DNA from: Candidatus Argoarchaeum ethanivorans
Lineage (GTDB): Archaea > Halobacteriota > Methanosarcinia > Methanosarcinales > EX4572-44
DNA: 64,000 nt
Reading direction: 5' to 3'
NCBI GenBank assembly: GCA_004193545.1
Contig: RPGO01000035.1
Coordinates: forward strand, 28,955-92,954
Positions within the stretch are counted from its first letter, which is position 1; each line of letters starts with the position of its first letter. Under the pieces are notes generated by a model. That model saw only the letters and a list, made by a program, of their open reading frames with translations, did no database searches and was not told where the DNA came from. Both the position numbers and the translations under genes were made by a program. Below are positions 26,215-35,793 of the stretch, piece after piece.

Positions 26215-27084
26215 GTGATGTTAGTTTACGTTAATGGAGAATATGTTCCACAAAACATGGCAAAGACATCATTGTACGATCATGGTTTTCTTTATGGTGA
26301 CGGTGTTTTTGAAGGGATTCGTGCTTATAATGGCAGAGTCTTTCGATTAAATGAACATGTTGATAGATTATACGACTCCGCACACGCAATTACTCTTAAA
26401 ATCCCGATTACGCCTGATAAAATGTTGGAAGCCATTCTTGAGACACTTCGTTGCAATAATTTAACTGATGCATATATCAGACCTATTGTAACACGTGGTA
26501 TTGGAGATCTTGGTCTTGATCCACTTAAATGTCCACGACCCAATGTATTTATCATTACCGAGGAATGGGGTGCAATGTATGGCGACCTTTACGAAAAAGG
26601 GCTTACTGCAGTAACTGTAGGTATTAAACGAAATAGAATTGATACGCTACCCCCTAACATCAAGTCTCTTAACTACCTTAATAATATTCTTGCCAAGATA
26701 GAAGCAAATGAAAAGGGTGGGAATGAAGCAATTATTCTTGATACCAATGGATATATTTCTGAAGGTTCTGGAGATAACATATTCATCGTAAAAAAAGGCA
26801 TTATCTACACACCACCACCGCTTAACAACCTGAAAGGTATTACACGTGCGGCAGCTATTATGCTTGCAGAGAAAAATAATTATTCCTTAATTGAAACAAA
26901 CATAGGACTCTTTGATTTATATACAGCAGATGAAGTATTTGTCACTGGAACAGCAGCAGAAATAGCACCTGTAACCAAAGCTGATGGCAGAATAATCGGG
27001 GACGGTAAACCGGGTAATATTACCAGGTGCCTGATGAAAGATTTTGTAAAACTGCGAAACAGCGAGGGTGTACCGATATATTAG
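26215..27084 (+). CDS. ilvE: Branched-chain amino acid aminotransferase
   Basis: 289 residues of the fold-type IV PLP enzymes. [20 protein letters not shown] and [18 protein letters not shown] open the protein. [17 protein letters not shown] contains the PLP lysine, and [22 protein letters not shown] with [14 protein letters not shown] completes the family. It converts 2-oxo acids to Ile, Leu and Val. Length is standard. TATA-like tataagcattg about 30 bases upstream fits a near-leaderless transcript. Confidence 0.93.
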   Translation: MMLVYVNGEYVPQNMAKTSLYDHGFLYGDGVFEGIRAYNGRVFRLNEHVDRLYDSAHAITLKIPITPDKMLEAILETLRCNNLTDAYIRPIVTRGIGDLGLDPLKCPRPNVFIITEEWGAMYGDLYEKGLTAVTVGIKRNRIDTLPPNIKSLNYLNNILAKIEANEKGGNEAIILDTNGYISEGSGDNIFIVKKGIIYTPPPLNNLKGITRAAAIMLAEKNNYSLIETNIGLFDLYTADEVFVTGTAAEIAPVTKADGRIIGDGKPGNITRCLMKDFVKLRNSEGVPIY

Positions 27085-27417
27085 TCGCGAGCACTTACAT
27101 TTCAGGGTTTAAAACACGAAATTATTTTCTATTTGTTTCATGAACTTTACACAATCGGAAACATATATCTTATCTAGTTCAATCATCCTTCTCGCCCATT
27201 CTTTTTTACAGATGTTGATATAAATGATTTTTCAGTAAGCCACGCTATAACTACACTTCGCACAACATCTGAATCTTATGATTTTAACGAAGGCAACAAC
27301 AAGAGAAATCTCGGTAGCAACCTTGTAGAGACGAACTCGTAATTGGGTATAACGATGGGATATGTGCAACGCAAATTACAGAGAGAGTCAATTTTTTAGG
27401 AGAAGATATTAATAAGT
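27085..27417. other. Intergenic region with a possible coding remnant
   Basis: A short open frame near 27200-27342 on the plus strand encodes DVDINDFSVSHAITTLRTT and stops after LVETNS. It has no start and no recognised family, so it may be the tail of a lost gene. Otherwise I see no RNA or repeat here. Confidence 0.3.
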
Positions 27418-28329
27418 GTGTTGAACAACTGGTATACACCTAAGAATATGAAATACATTGAGCCAATTATCAAAGCCTGTATTGATATCGCCAAAAGCAT
27501 CAATGCACCTATCATCTGCCTGAGCGATCTCCCCATCAAAACAGATGATGTGCCGGTTATTATTGCTGAGAATAGCACACTGAAGATCAATAAACTGATG
27601 CCGGTGGTAGAATCAGACTCTGAAGGTGGACAATTCATACAAATTCTAAAAAATATAGAATCTCATAGTAAAACGTCCTCGGAACAGATTTCAGATGCTG
27701 CGGTTCTCTCCTATATCGGCGGGTTGTTAAAAGGAGACTATGTAGTTGGTATTGTAGAGATACAAGACTCCGTCTCTATCGTGGTTCATGATTTAACAGA
27801 AAATAAGATTATAAATGAACTTCTGGATTGCGGTGAAAGAGTGGATATGCGCCTGTTGCTCTCTGTAATGAATGTTGCCTTTGATATTGCTACTTTTGGC
27901 AGAGAAGGTGTGCCAATCGGATGTGCCTTTGTTATTGGGGATGCGGATGAGGTGATGCGCAGATCCCACCAGCTTGTACTCAATCCTTATTATGGTCATA
28001 AGAGTGAAGAGCGCGATGTACTTGATCCATATACATGGGAGGCTCTCAAAGAGTTTGTGCAGCTTGATGGTGTAATTGTTATTGATGATGAGGGGCTCGT
28101 TGTTGCAGCAGGCAGATATCTCGATGTTGATGCAAGGGAAATATCAATCAAACAGGGGCTTGGTGCACGACACGCCGCTATTGCAGCCATTACCAGGGAT
28201 ACCCAGGCAGTAGGCGTTGCAGTCTCGCAGACCGGTGGAGTTGTTCGTGTTTTCAAGGATGGCATAGCAGTTGTTGAAATAAATTCTACCACAAAGATTA
28301 TAAATAAATATGGAATCGATAAGACATAA
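27418..28329 (+). CDS. dacZ: Archaeal diadenylate cyclase (c-di-AMP synthase)
   Basis: 303 residues. The C-terminal half is a DAC domain: LDGVIVIDDEGLVVAAGRYL (the DGA-type motif, here DGV) and GLGARHAAIAAITRDTQAV (the RHR-type motif, here RHA as in archaeal DacZ), then TGGVVRVFKDGIAVVEI. The N-terminal half looks like the pyruvate-kinase-like domain of DacZ, beginning near IEPIIKACIDIAKSINAP. It makes c-di-AMP from two ATP. A GTG start is taken. An ATG ten codons in is possible. The downstream lipoprotein gene overlaps its 3' end by 20 bases. Confidence 0.85.
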   Translation: MLNNWYTPKNMKYIEPIIKACIDIAKSINAPIICLSDLPIKTDDVPVIIAENSTLKINKLMPVVESDSEGGQFIQILKNIESHSKTSSEQISDAAVLSYIGGLLKGDYVVGIVEIQDSVSIVVHDLTENKIINELLDCGERVDMRLLLSVMNVAFDIATFGREGVPIGCAFVIGDADEVMRRSHQLVLNPYYGHKSEERDVLDPYTWEALKEFVQLDGVIVIDDEGLVVAAGRYLDVDAREISIKQGLGARHAAIAAITRDTQAVGVAVSQTGGVVRVFKDGIAVVEINSTTKIINKYGIDKT

Positions 28330-29023
28330 CAAAAAAATTATAATATCAGTTCTCTTGTTGTTTATTTTTACATCTCTTGGATGTATACAACAGGCTGACA
28401 TTACTCCTGACTCCACTGAATATGTTTTTAATTACACTCCTTACAATTCTATAGCTTATTATATTATGGAAGATGGTGTAAAAACCGTTTATGTAATACA
28501 TAATGCCACTCAACTGGATCTTATATATATGACTTCGGCATCATCTAGATCAAATTTCGGAATGTCCAATATAGTAGCAGTGAACAGGGGAAATACAGCA
28601 AATTCTTATTCGTATACTATTTCGTCTCGTGTTATAAAAGGTAGAAAACATGTGTTTATTGAGTTCCCACCATCTACAGACTTTGTTGCATACACTGAAA
28701 AACTCGAAGGAAATACGCTTGCACGAGAAATAAAAGGTAATAACCAGATAAAAGTTGTGCTTTTGCCTGATTATACTACTGGAAGTCGTTTTTTAGGAAT
28801 GCCGATACCAAAACCAGATAAGATGTATGAAGATGACTCTGGCAGAACGATTATGGAATGGACTGGCTTGGATATAAAAGGTTTCTCTGTCAAATACTAC
28901 AAAAGGTCAGCGCCCATCACATTGACCTACTTTTTCACGATCCTTGCTGTAGCAGCAATGCTGGTACTAACCTATTATCGGTTAAAAATACAGGTGCTTC
29001 GAAAAAGAAGAGAGGGGGAATAA
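28310..29023 (+). CDS. Membrane-anchored lipoprotein-like protein (DUF5803-like)
   Basis: 237 residues. The N-terminus has a hydrophobic leader with a lipobox-like TSLGC near residue 25. An extracytoplasmic domain of about 175 residues follows, with FIEFPPSTDFVAYTEKLEGN. A C-terminal transmembrane helix (LTYFFTILAVAAMLVLTYY) and a basic tail complete it. It resembles the archaeal DUF5803 family, of unknown function. The 20-base overlap with dacZ means co-translation, so a role in sensing related to c-di-AMP (envelope or osmotic stress) is a plausible inference. Confidence 0.65.
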   Translation: MESIRHNKKIIISVLLLFIFTSLGCIQQADITPDSTEYVFNYTPYNSIAYYIMEDGVKTVYVIHNATQLDLIYMTSASSRSNFGMSNIVAVNRGNTANSYSYTISSRVIKGRKHVFIEFPPSTDFVAYTEKLEGNTLAREIKGNNQIKVVLLPDYTTGSRFLGMPIPKPDKMYEDDSGRTIMEWTGLDIKGFSVKYYKRSAPITLTYFFTILAVAAMLVLTYYRLKIQVLRKRREGE

Positions 29024-29053
29024 AAACTGGTGTTTGCATAACACGAACGGCAT

Positions 29054-29212
29054 TCATGCATCAACACGATAAGATAAACCACATTCCTGACATGAATAAA
29101 TAATATATTCAAAGCCAGACTCATTTTTCCCTCTGGTGGTACGCATCCAGCTTCCACAGGTGGGGCACTTGTGGTCAACAAGACTTCGATTTTTAGAACT
29201 CACATCAGGCAT
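29054..29212 (-). CDS. Small zinc-ribbon protein (52 aa)
   Basis: The ATG-started minus-strand frame encodes a 52-residue protein with CPTCGSWMRTTRGKNESGFE and then SCQECGLSYRVDA. The two CxxC knuckles are spaced about 22 residues apart, a compact zinc ribbon. Its start overlaps the stop of a preceding open frame (ATGCCTGA), which looks like translational coupling. That preceding frame (about 29205-29393, containing YLHFKPKYGKQHLKSSSCG) has no clear start. The protein lies convergent to the dacZ-lipoprotein pair. Function is unknown, and nucleic-acid or subunit binding would be usual. Confidence 0.7.
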   Translation of the reverse strand: MPDVSSKNRSLVDHKCPTCGSWMRTTRGKNESGFEYIIYSCQECGLSYRVDA

Positions 29213-29387
29213 ACTTTGTTGCCATAGCAAGGATGCTGTAAATAGGTTGTGGTGTGCCGCAACTTGAGCTTTTCAAGTGCTGCTTACCGTATTTGGGTTT
29301 GAAATGAAGGTAGGGCACGCGAACGTCACCAAAAAACAGCCCAGGTTCAGATATACTTTTCTTTGTTAAAATCCATGCTGTGGTATT

Positions 29388-30041
29388 GTGAACATCCTGT
29401 TACAATCTGCAGAAGATATTAGATATCTATTAAAGGTGGGTTATCCCCGCAACAGTGTTATCAGGTTTGTATGTGATCGCCATCGTATCATTAAAGCACA
29501 ACGAATGCTACTTTCACGCGTTGTCTTTGATATTACAACTGTTCTGACGCGTAAATCAAAAATGGTTGACTGTAGTGCTATTGATGGAGCATACGTGTGG
29601 GTTGATGGCTTCAATGTCCTCTTTGGTGTGGAATGTATTTTTTTAAATGAACCTGTGTTTGTATGCGATGACGGATTTTTCAGGGATTTACGTGGTGGTG
29701 TTCGAAATTATAGGTTAACGGACACCTCTTTTCAAGCCATTGATGCAATACTTTCTTTTTTTTCTGACCACAATCCTTCACGGGTAGAGTTTTTGTTTGA
29801 TGCCCAGATTAGCAGAAGTGGTGAGCTTTCAGCAGTGTGTGGGAAAAAATTAAAGTCCTTTGGGATTAATGGTATTTCAAGAACATCGAAGCGTGTTGAT
29901 TTTGAACTCAAACAGTGCAGAGACATCGTTGCAACATCGGATGGTATCATTATAGACAAGGTGGATCGTGTGTTAAATCTTGTTTGCTGCATTTTCAAAA
30001 AGATGGGTAAAACTGCAAAAACTCTTGATGAGGTTACATGA
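29388..30041 (+). CDS. DUF434 domain protein
   Basis: 217 residues. It matches the archaeal DUF434 family in layout: an N-terminal helical part (EDIRYLLKVGYPRNSVIRFV), WVDGFNVLFGVECIFLNEPVFVCDDGFFRDLRG, and a C-terminal VATSDGIIIDKVDRVLNLV. The pattern of conserved aspartates (DGFN, DDGFFRD) suggests a metal- or nucleotide-binding enzyme, but no activity is established to my knowledge. Its stop overlaps the start of the RimK-like gene by four bases, so the two probably act in one pathway. Confidence 0.7.
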   Translation: MNILLQSAEDIRYLLKVGYPRNSVIRFVCDRHRIIKAQRMLLSRVVFDITTVLTRKSKMVDCSAIDGAYVWVDGFNVLFGVECIFLNEPVFVCDDGFFRDLRGGVRNYRLTDTSFQAIDAILSFFSDHNPSRVEFLFDAQISRSGELSAVCGKKLKSFGINGISRTSKRVDFELKQCRDIVATSDGIIIDKVDRVLNLVCCIFKKMGKTAKTLDEVT

Positions 30042-30907
30042 AGAACATAGGCATTGTAGTAACCGATCCTTCTGACTGGACCGCCTTATCCTTTATCAGC
30101 AATGTGAAAGCACAGGGCATGCATCCAGTGATTATTCAGCTTAGTAAAGCCATATCTGATATTGACCACATAAATTGTGATGGCAGGAATCTTGCTGATC
30201 TAGACGGGTTGCTGGTGCGGGATGTTGGATCTGGTGGGCTTGAATCAACAGCTTTTCGCTTTGATCTCTTGCTTGAGCTTGAACGTTCTGGCATGCCTGT
30301 CATCAACTCTCCATCTGCCATCCAGCTTGCAGCAAACAAACATCTCTCATACTGGAAATTAAAACGTGCTGGCCTTCCGCTTCCGAAAACCTGTGTGACC
30401 TCAAGTGTTGGGGAAGCTGCATCCTTTGTCAGGGAAGCTGGATGTGCTGTGGCAAAACCAATCTTTGGATACAAAGGGTACGATGTTGAGTTAATCAAAG
30501 AACAGCAACTGCATCGTATCGAGGAGATCATTCGAGAGCGTGGTGTTATATATCTCCAGGAGTTTATCACTCATGGTGGAAAAGATACCAGGGTCTTTGT
30601 TGTCGAGGGTATGGCGATTGGTGCAATCTATCGAGTAGCTCAAAAAGGAAGCTGGATAAACAATCTCAGTCGTGGCGGTATTCCACAGTCATGTACGCTC
30701 ACGACAGCACAACAGGATATTGCTGTAAAAGCAGCATCTGCACTTGGTTCCGTATACGCGGGAGTTGACCTCGTTGAAGATGAAGAGGGAACTTTTGTGC
30801 TTGAAGTGAATGGCACCCCATCTGGATACGGTTTGTACCAAACTCTTGGCATCAATGCTGCTCAATATATTGTCGAAGCACTGCTCAGAAGCTTGATTGT
30901 GCCTTGA
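30038..30907 (+). CDS. RimK-type ATP-grasp glutamate ligase (MptN/CofF-like)
   Basis: 289 residues of the ATP-grasp fold: GLLVRDVGSGGLESTAFRFD, SPSAIQLAANKHLSYWKL, VAKPIFGYKGYDVELI (ATP-binding loop), YLQEFITHGGKDTRVFVV and DLVEDEEGTFVLEVNGTPSG with the metal-binding Glu/Asn. In methanogens this subfamily adds L-glutamate to tetrahydromethanopterin (MptN) or coenzyme F420 (CofF). Which one cannot be decided here. The stop TGA lies inside a hairpin repeat, so the terminal residues are set by that element. Confidence 0.8.
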   Translation: MKNIGIVVTDPSDWTALSFISNVKAQGMHPVIIQLSKAISDIDHINCDGRNLADLDGLLVRDVGSGGLESTAFRFDLLLELERSGMPVINSPSAIQLAANKHLSYWKLKRAGLPLPKTCVTSSVGEAASFVREAGCAVAKPIFGYKGYDVELIKEQQLHRIEEIIRERGVIYLQEFITHGGKDTRVFVVEGMAIGAIYRVAQKGSWINNLSRGGIPQSCTLTTAQQDIAVKAASALGSVYAGVDLVEDEEGTFVLEVNGTPSGYGLYQTLGINAAQYIVEALLRSLIVP

Positions 30908-30982
30908 TTGCTAGCGCACTTGATTGCTAGCGCAATCGAGAATTAGCCGTTAACCGTTATTTTCTGCATACGGAGTATGCAG
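30903..30982. repeat. Hairpin cluster overlapping two gene ends
   Basis: CTTGATTGC-tagc-GCAATCGAG (30919-30940) is preceded by a 16-base partial duplicate (30903-30918) that contains the RimK-like stop codon. CTGCATAC-gga-GTATGCAG (30964-30982) lies inside the coaD coding region and encodes its LHTPYAE residues. The cluster therefore bridges the convergent ends of two genes and has changed the protein sequence of at least one. Confidence 0.8.
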
Positions 30983-31426
30983 TGGCACGCCATTTACATC
31001 AATCTCACCGTTTGCAATGCGGGAGGAAGAAATTGGCTTTCCATCATGTGCAAGTGCATAATCTACACATATTATTTTAATCTCTGGCAGACATCTCTCC
31101 TTTCGCTTTTTATTAAGCTCAACAACCACTGAAAAGGTTTCAGGCGAGACCACAATATAATCAAAGTCATCGCTCAGTGCAGGACCAAGAGCATCATTTA
31201 GCTGCACAACTGTCACGTTCACATAAAAACCTGAAACAAAATTGAGCACCTGCTGACATCGCACATCAAAATCTGCAACATGGTGACTCTTCGAGGAAGC
31301 AAACCTGTTTGAAGTAATGCCAATAACCACTTCTCCAGCTTTTGCAATCTCACATGCACGGGCAAGCACCTTACGATGCCCTGGATGCAAAAACTCGAAT
31401 GTTCCGCCAACAGCAACCCGAATCAT
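30950..31426 (-). CDS. coaD: Archaeal phosphopantetheine adenylyltransferase
   Basis: 158 residues. It has VGGTFEFLHPGHRKVLARA (the HxGH nucleotidyltransferase motif), GITSNRFASSKSH, DDFDYIVVSPET and GKPISSSRIANGEID, all characteristic of the archaeal/eukaryotic-type PPAT of coenzyme A synthesis. The last dozen residues (VPLHTPYAENNG) are encoded by a hairpin repeat and are unlikely to be part of the ancestral protein. The first 36 bases of the gene recur, inverted, at the far end of the 31.4-37.8 kb inverted repeat. Confidence 0.9.
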   Translation of the reverse strand: MIRVAVGGTFEFLHPGHRKVLARACEIAKAGEVVIGITSNRFASSKSHHVADFDVRCQQVLNFVSGFYVNVTVVQLNDALGPALSDDFDYIVVSPETFSVVVELNKKRKERCLPEIKIICVDYALAHDGKPISSSRIANGEIDVNGVPLHTPYAENNG

Positions 31427-33602
31427 ACGAACAGCACATTACCACTATCAAATAAAACCTTACTGCAAACACACTGTCTGCATAAGTTACAAAGAAAGGA
31501 GTATCACTTTTGCTGCCTATACCATTTCCATATAGGTACAGTTCTGTTTATCGAGTGAACAAGGGTTAAATAGTTTTAAACTTGACTTTCAAACATACCC
31601 CAAAAAACACCATCATCCGACCCAATCGATGTATGACCTATCAAAACATAAACCCCCTTGCCACCGATTTCCCCAACTTACCATAAATTTTTCCATATCC
31701 AGCAGAGAAAATAATCGAGCTTGTTTTACATCCATCTCTTCAACCATCATCACAATGTCCCCACCAGTCTTCTCCTGCACAAGAGCAAGACGTATCCCCC
31801 CAACTCATCAACAAGCCGCACAATGCTCAATCGAAGATGTTTGCATTTCCATGCCAGATACCTGTAGAAAATCATACCCACAACACATAAGAAAATGTGC
31901 GCCCGGATGTTGAAATCCTTATGATGGTTAACCGGTCCAACCGGAACAAGAAGTACATCATTTAGCAGCTTGAAATCGTCCTCAACAAGATACTTCTGGT
32001 TGTACGTCTTCGCAATCTTTTTGGAATGCCATGCATGTAGATCAGTAAAAACAATAGTCTTTCCAAAACCCGCATAACGCTTCTTTTCCACATCATCCAG
32101 GGTCCACACCGCCAGAGTCGGCTTTTTCTTGCCAGGTGGCACCGCGCCAATTTTATACCCAAACACCGATCTGAAATCCTTGTAAATGATCCCACTCACC
32201 TCCTGCTCCACGCTGCCATAATCCCGCTCCTTCCCCCTGTTGCTCCCAAGCCTTCTTTGCAGATCGGTAAGTTTCGCCAGCATCTTTGCTTTTCTTTTTT
32301 CATAGCTTTCCATCTGTTTTTTATGCGAGGCAGCACTGTAGAGGACAACAGTAGTGAATTCCTTCCCGAAGAATTCGTGCTTTGTTCGATAACCATATAT
32401 CTTATTGCCCTTTGAATTTGTATACAAATATTTGTAATCATCAACCGATATTTCCAAAAGTTGTTCCGCTTGATTATGTTTCGCAGAAGCTACAACATTC
32501 ATCCGGGACGTCACATCTTCGATATTTACTGTGGAATTGTTGCCCTTGTCAAAGACCAGTATCATGTCGTCAGTCTCTATCTTCAGATTGGTCAGCCGCT
32601 CCGTGAGTGCATCCAGCAGTTCCGGGAATATCCTGGAATCATGTCTATTCCCTTCGTAGACTTCGTGCATGAATGGCACATTATCTTCGGATACGGTAAG
32701 CCCCATACATATCTGTTTCATATGGTTTCTGTATTGTTTGTTCTTCCCGTTCTGCGGCAGTTCTTCTCCTTTTGTGATGTAATTGAACCAGTTGGTTTCA
32801 TCGAGGAAAAGTATCCGGGGCGTCATGCCTTTCTCGATAAGCGCCTTGCACAGGTCGTCTTCGATTTTCTTGCTGGTTTCGTGGTCTACGTATTTGTAGT
32901 GGTTCAGGAAGTTCTGGAAGGTCAGTTTGTGCGGAAACTTCCATATTAGACTCAATGCGGATTTATCGAACCATTTCTGCATGGCATTCTCTGATAACGC
33001 TCCGTCGCACCTTCCGATGATGTTCAAGAGGAGATACTCGCCAACTGTTAAGCCTTCTATCTTCTTCTTGTTGGTATGTCGGTTTACAGTCTCTATAAAG
33101 TTCAGTTCCTCGGATATGGCAAGGAGCGCGGCGGTTTTTCCGTATTGGAATGATGTTAGCTTGATGTGTGGTAGTTCTGTTGCCCGTTCCTTCAGTTCGA
33201 CGATCTTTTTCGCAGTTCCGAGGTACTTTTGCCACACCTGCTTGGGCTTGCCATCGACTCTTGCCATTTCAACGGCGTACCAATAGAGGTGACCTTTGAT
33301 CTTCTTCTTTCTCAATGACACCATGTGGGTATATTAGGTCATACTGCTATCTATAGTTATTTGTTATAATCGATATGTATCGTGGCATTATACTAATATC
33401 AAAAGTTAGGTCATACAGCTTGAGAGACGGCATGAGGAAAGTTTAGGGGTCAATCTACGCTTCTTTGAAAGTCGAGTTTGAATCCGAGCTGTCCGGACTA
33501 CCGAAAGAAGAACACAGGACACATCATTAAGAAGGGATTCAACGCCAAAGGTAACCAGATGTTCAAATGCAAGACTTGCGGTGTGAGATTTCCTGAGACC
33601 AA
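31391..33602. repeat. Left (intact) arm of a 6.4-kb inverted-repeat structure
   Basis: From inside coaD codon 12 (31391) through the IS1634-type transposase to the PETK motif of an IS1-type fragment (33602), this arm matches the reverse complement of 35608-37833. It reads cleanly while the other arm has many small indels. The spacer between the arms (33603-35607) carries other insertion-sequence pieces. Both biological inversion-duplication and a chimeric assembly would give this picture. Confidence 0.85.
31613..33324 (-). CDS. IS1634-family (IS4 superfamily) DDE transposase with one frameshift
   Basis: The first 524 residues read continuously: KGHLYWYAVEMARVDGKPKQ start, FLDETNWFNYITKGEELPQN and VFDKGNNSTVNIEDV (DDE acidic residues), and late AVWTLDDVEKKRYAGFGKTI. 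This matches IS1634 transposases. At a run of six Gs on the coding strand (31796-31801) the frame shifts. One frame ends at 31750, while the other continues RLALVQEKTGGDIVMMVEEM to a stop at 31613 and looks like the natural C-terminus. A homopolymer error or a real inactivating shift are both possible. Confidence 0.85.
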
Positions 33603-33605
33603 ACT
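33478..33605 (+). pseudogene. N-terminal fragment of an IS1-type transposase
   Basis: About 40 codons encode the zinc-finger head of an IS1-like transposase: NPSCPDYRKKNTGHIIKKG and FKCKTCGVRFPETK. Homology with the minus-strand copy at about 35610-35730 stops sharply after PETK, where the inverted repeat ends. The remaining codons to 33660 are unrelated sequence. Confidence 0.75.
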
Positions 33606-33699
33606 GTTGGAAATCGCAGATTCACTGCATTTAGCAATTAAAAAAAGTACAAATATCTAATATATATTGGGAACTTTTGGAATCGTAGAGATATTAGGG

Positions 33700-34383
33700 A
33701 CAATGATTTGAATTGATGTTACGTTGTATTGGCTTTGATTATACTGATGAGGATTTTTATGTGACTCATTGGTGGGATTTTGATTTATGGATGGACAGGA
33801 CAAAACGCAAGTGACTGGAAAAATTTAAATTCTATCATGTGCAATAGTTAATTCAAATATTCCTCAAAAAATCCCATTAATATCAATACCAGTGAGAATG
33901 GGACATAATATGGCACATGCTGTAACATGGTGTTTGTCTGTGATAAAACCATTGGTAAATTCAATATCACTTATTCTATTTGACAGAGGATTTTATAGTA
34001 AGGAACTTATGCTAACATTCTCGAAAGCCATTTACCCATATCTCATTTTTGTCCCAAAAAATTCTAAAATTCGGAAAGAACCTGCTCAAACGGAAGAAAC
34101 GGAAAAGAAAACTGTTTAGTATAAGTTCAAACTAAATATAAATAAAACAGTTCTGAGGGGGGAGACCACTCTTGCATTATTAAAACAAATATTCGACAAA
34201 AGAAGTGATAAATCATACGACTGGGCATTCGCTACCAACCAATCTTCAATTGATCCGGATCACATTATTGCTTCATATAAAAGGAGATGGAGAATTGAAA
34301 CAGGTTTCCGTGTCCAGGATGAAGCTTGTATAATGTCAAAGTCAAAAGATGTCAGTATCCGATTTTTTTATTTTGCTTTATGA
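33700..34383 (+). pseudogene. Remnant of an ISH3-like (IS4 superfamily) transposase
   Basis: A plus-strand frame reads NIPQKIPLISIPVRMGHNMA, LILFDRGFYSKELML, then YDWAFATNQSSIDPDHIIAS and YKRRWRIETGFRVQDEACIM up to FFYFAL. This is the catalytic half of a DDE transposase with the YREK-like YKRRWRIE block. One in-frame TAG (34117-34119) interrupts it, and a frameshift lies near 33850. The N-terminal half is missing. It occupies the spacer of the large inverted repeat. Confidence 0.75.
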
Positions 34384-34750
34384 ACAAGTGCTGCAACTGC
34401 TATGGGTTGTGCTTCGTACAAAAATGAGGTAAGTTTTGTGCGTTCATGTTGGATATGTACGAAGAGTGTACTAAGCGAGGATATAAGAATATATGATAAG
34501 CAGTACACCCCCACGACACAGCAACATGGGGGTGCAGGTTGATGAAGCATCAGGGTGCCATCGATAAGATATCCACATCTTATAGCAAAATTAAATGGAC
34601 GGTGTAGTTGAGACTATGAGAGATGGATATATTATTCGAAGATACTGTACTTTCTCCTCACACATAAATGATGTGTAGTCCACCGTCCCCCACCTCGTAT
34701 CATTAGAATGCATTTTATTCAGTAATCCTCATCACGTTTAACCTATCAAA
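34384..34750. other. Noncoding spacer with several small inverted repeats
   Basis: No gene is supported. Three inverted repeats are visible: CACCCCCA...TGGGGGTG (about 34506-34533), ATAAGAT-atccac-ATCTTAT (about 34564-34583), and GGACGGTG (34597-34604) facing CACCGTCC (34681-34688). They may be ends of dead insertion sequences. The IS1-type element begins at about 34750 with GGTAGTGTCC. Confidence 0.5.
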
Positions 34751-34770
34751 ATCAGGTAGTGTCCTAAATT

Positions 34771-35793
34771 TCATGATCCACCCTTAAACATCAAAAATTC
34801 CCTCCACGTCCATGAATGATTGGTGATCCCTTTAGCCATACACGGAGTCCTCTCGATGTTTCTGACCCCTTTGGGAGTTTCAATCGCAAGTGACAAATGG
34901 GGTCTGATAAGATTGGTGTAGCACTGGTAGAGGTCAAGGTGGTCGTCCAGCATATTCTTGCATTTCGAAAAACAGAGACTTTTCCAGACCAATCTCGAGA
35001 TTCTATGCCGCAGGGTAAGGTTATATCGTTCTACATACACCGTTTCAATATCTCCAACCTCTAGATCACCAAATATTGTTGTTCTCGTCTTTCCAACAAC
35101 TCTGCCTCTTTCCCGTTCCTTAACAAGCGGTCCGTAGTTGATTGTGTCCGGATCGAAGTTCCCGAGTAGAGCTGTAGTATACTGATCATTACCAACGCTT
35201 GCGAACACCGCCTTATCATCAGTGTCAGGAACATTACCACGGTTTTTCACCATTGCCATCAGTTTATTCGCAGTTCCCTGTACTCTTTTGCCCGTGCAAT
35301 GGGCTAAATGAAGTTTTGCGTCAGATTTTATAGCTGTGTAGATCCAACATCTCTCTGTTCAATTTTCTTTTGTTTTTTTGACGAATGACCACATCTCATC
35401 CATCTGTATCCGGGTCAATCCCACGTTTTTTATCAGTAAATCCGTCACTTCTCTTGCATGTCTTGCGAGATCTTCGATAACATTTGATATCGTGTCTCTG
35501 TGAATCCCTGTTATGCGTTCAATCGCTCTGACTCCGTTCTTTTCGACGAGAAGCTTGCATATTATGATGATCTGTTCTTCTTTGAGGTGTCTGTTGTAGA
35601 ATACCGTGCCTTTGGTCTCAGGAAATCTCACACCGCAAGTCTTGCATTTGAACATCTGGTTACCTTTGACGTTGAATCCCTTCTTAATGATGTGTCCTGT
35701 GTTCTTCTTCGGTAGTCCGACAGCTCTCGATTCAAACTCGACTTCAAAGAAGCGTAGATTGACCCCAACTCTTCCCTCATGCCGTCTCCTCAA
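34771..35793 (-). pseudogene. IS1-family transposase interrupted by an in-frame UGA
   Basis: The frame begins at the zinc head (KKNTGHIIKKG, FKCKTCGVRFPETKG), then GVRAIERITGIHRDTISNVI and TRIQMDEMWSFVKKTKEN. A single TGA (35359-35361) is followed in the same frame by CWIYTAIKSDAKLHLAHCTG and the C-terminal half to 34771, with NLTLRHRISRLVWKSLCFSK and NLIRPHLSL. This is the full IS1 order with catalytic Asp and Glu residues. Indels affect the N-terminal part, which lies in the damaged repeat arm. GGTAGTGTCC near 34750 may be a terminal repeat. Confidence 0.75.
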
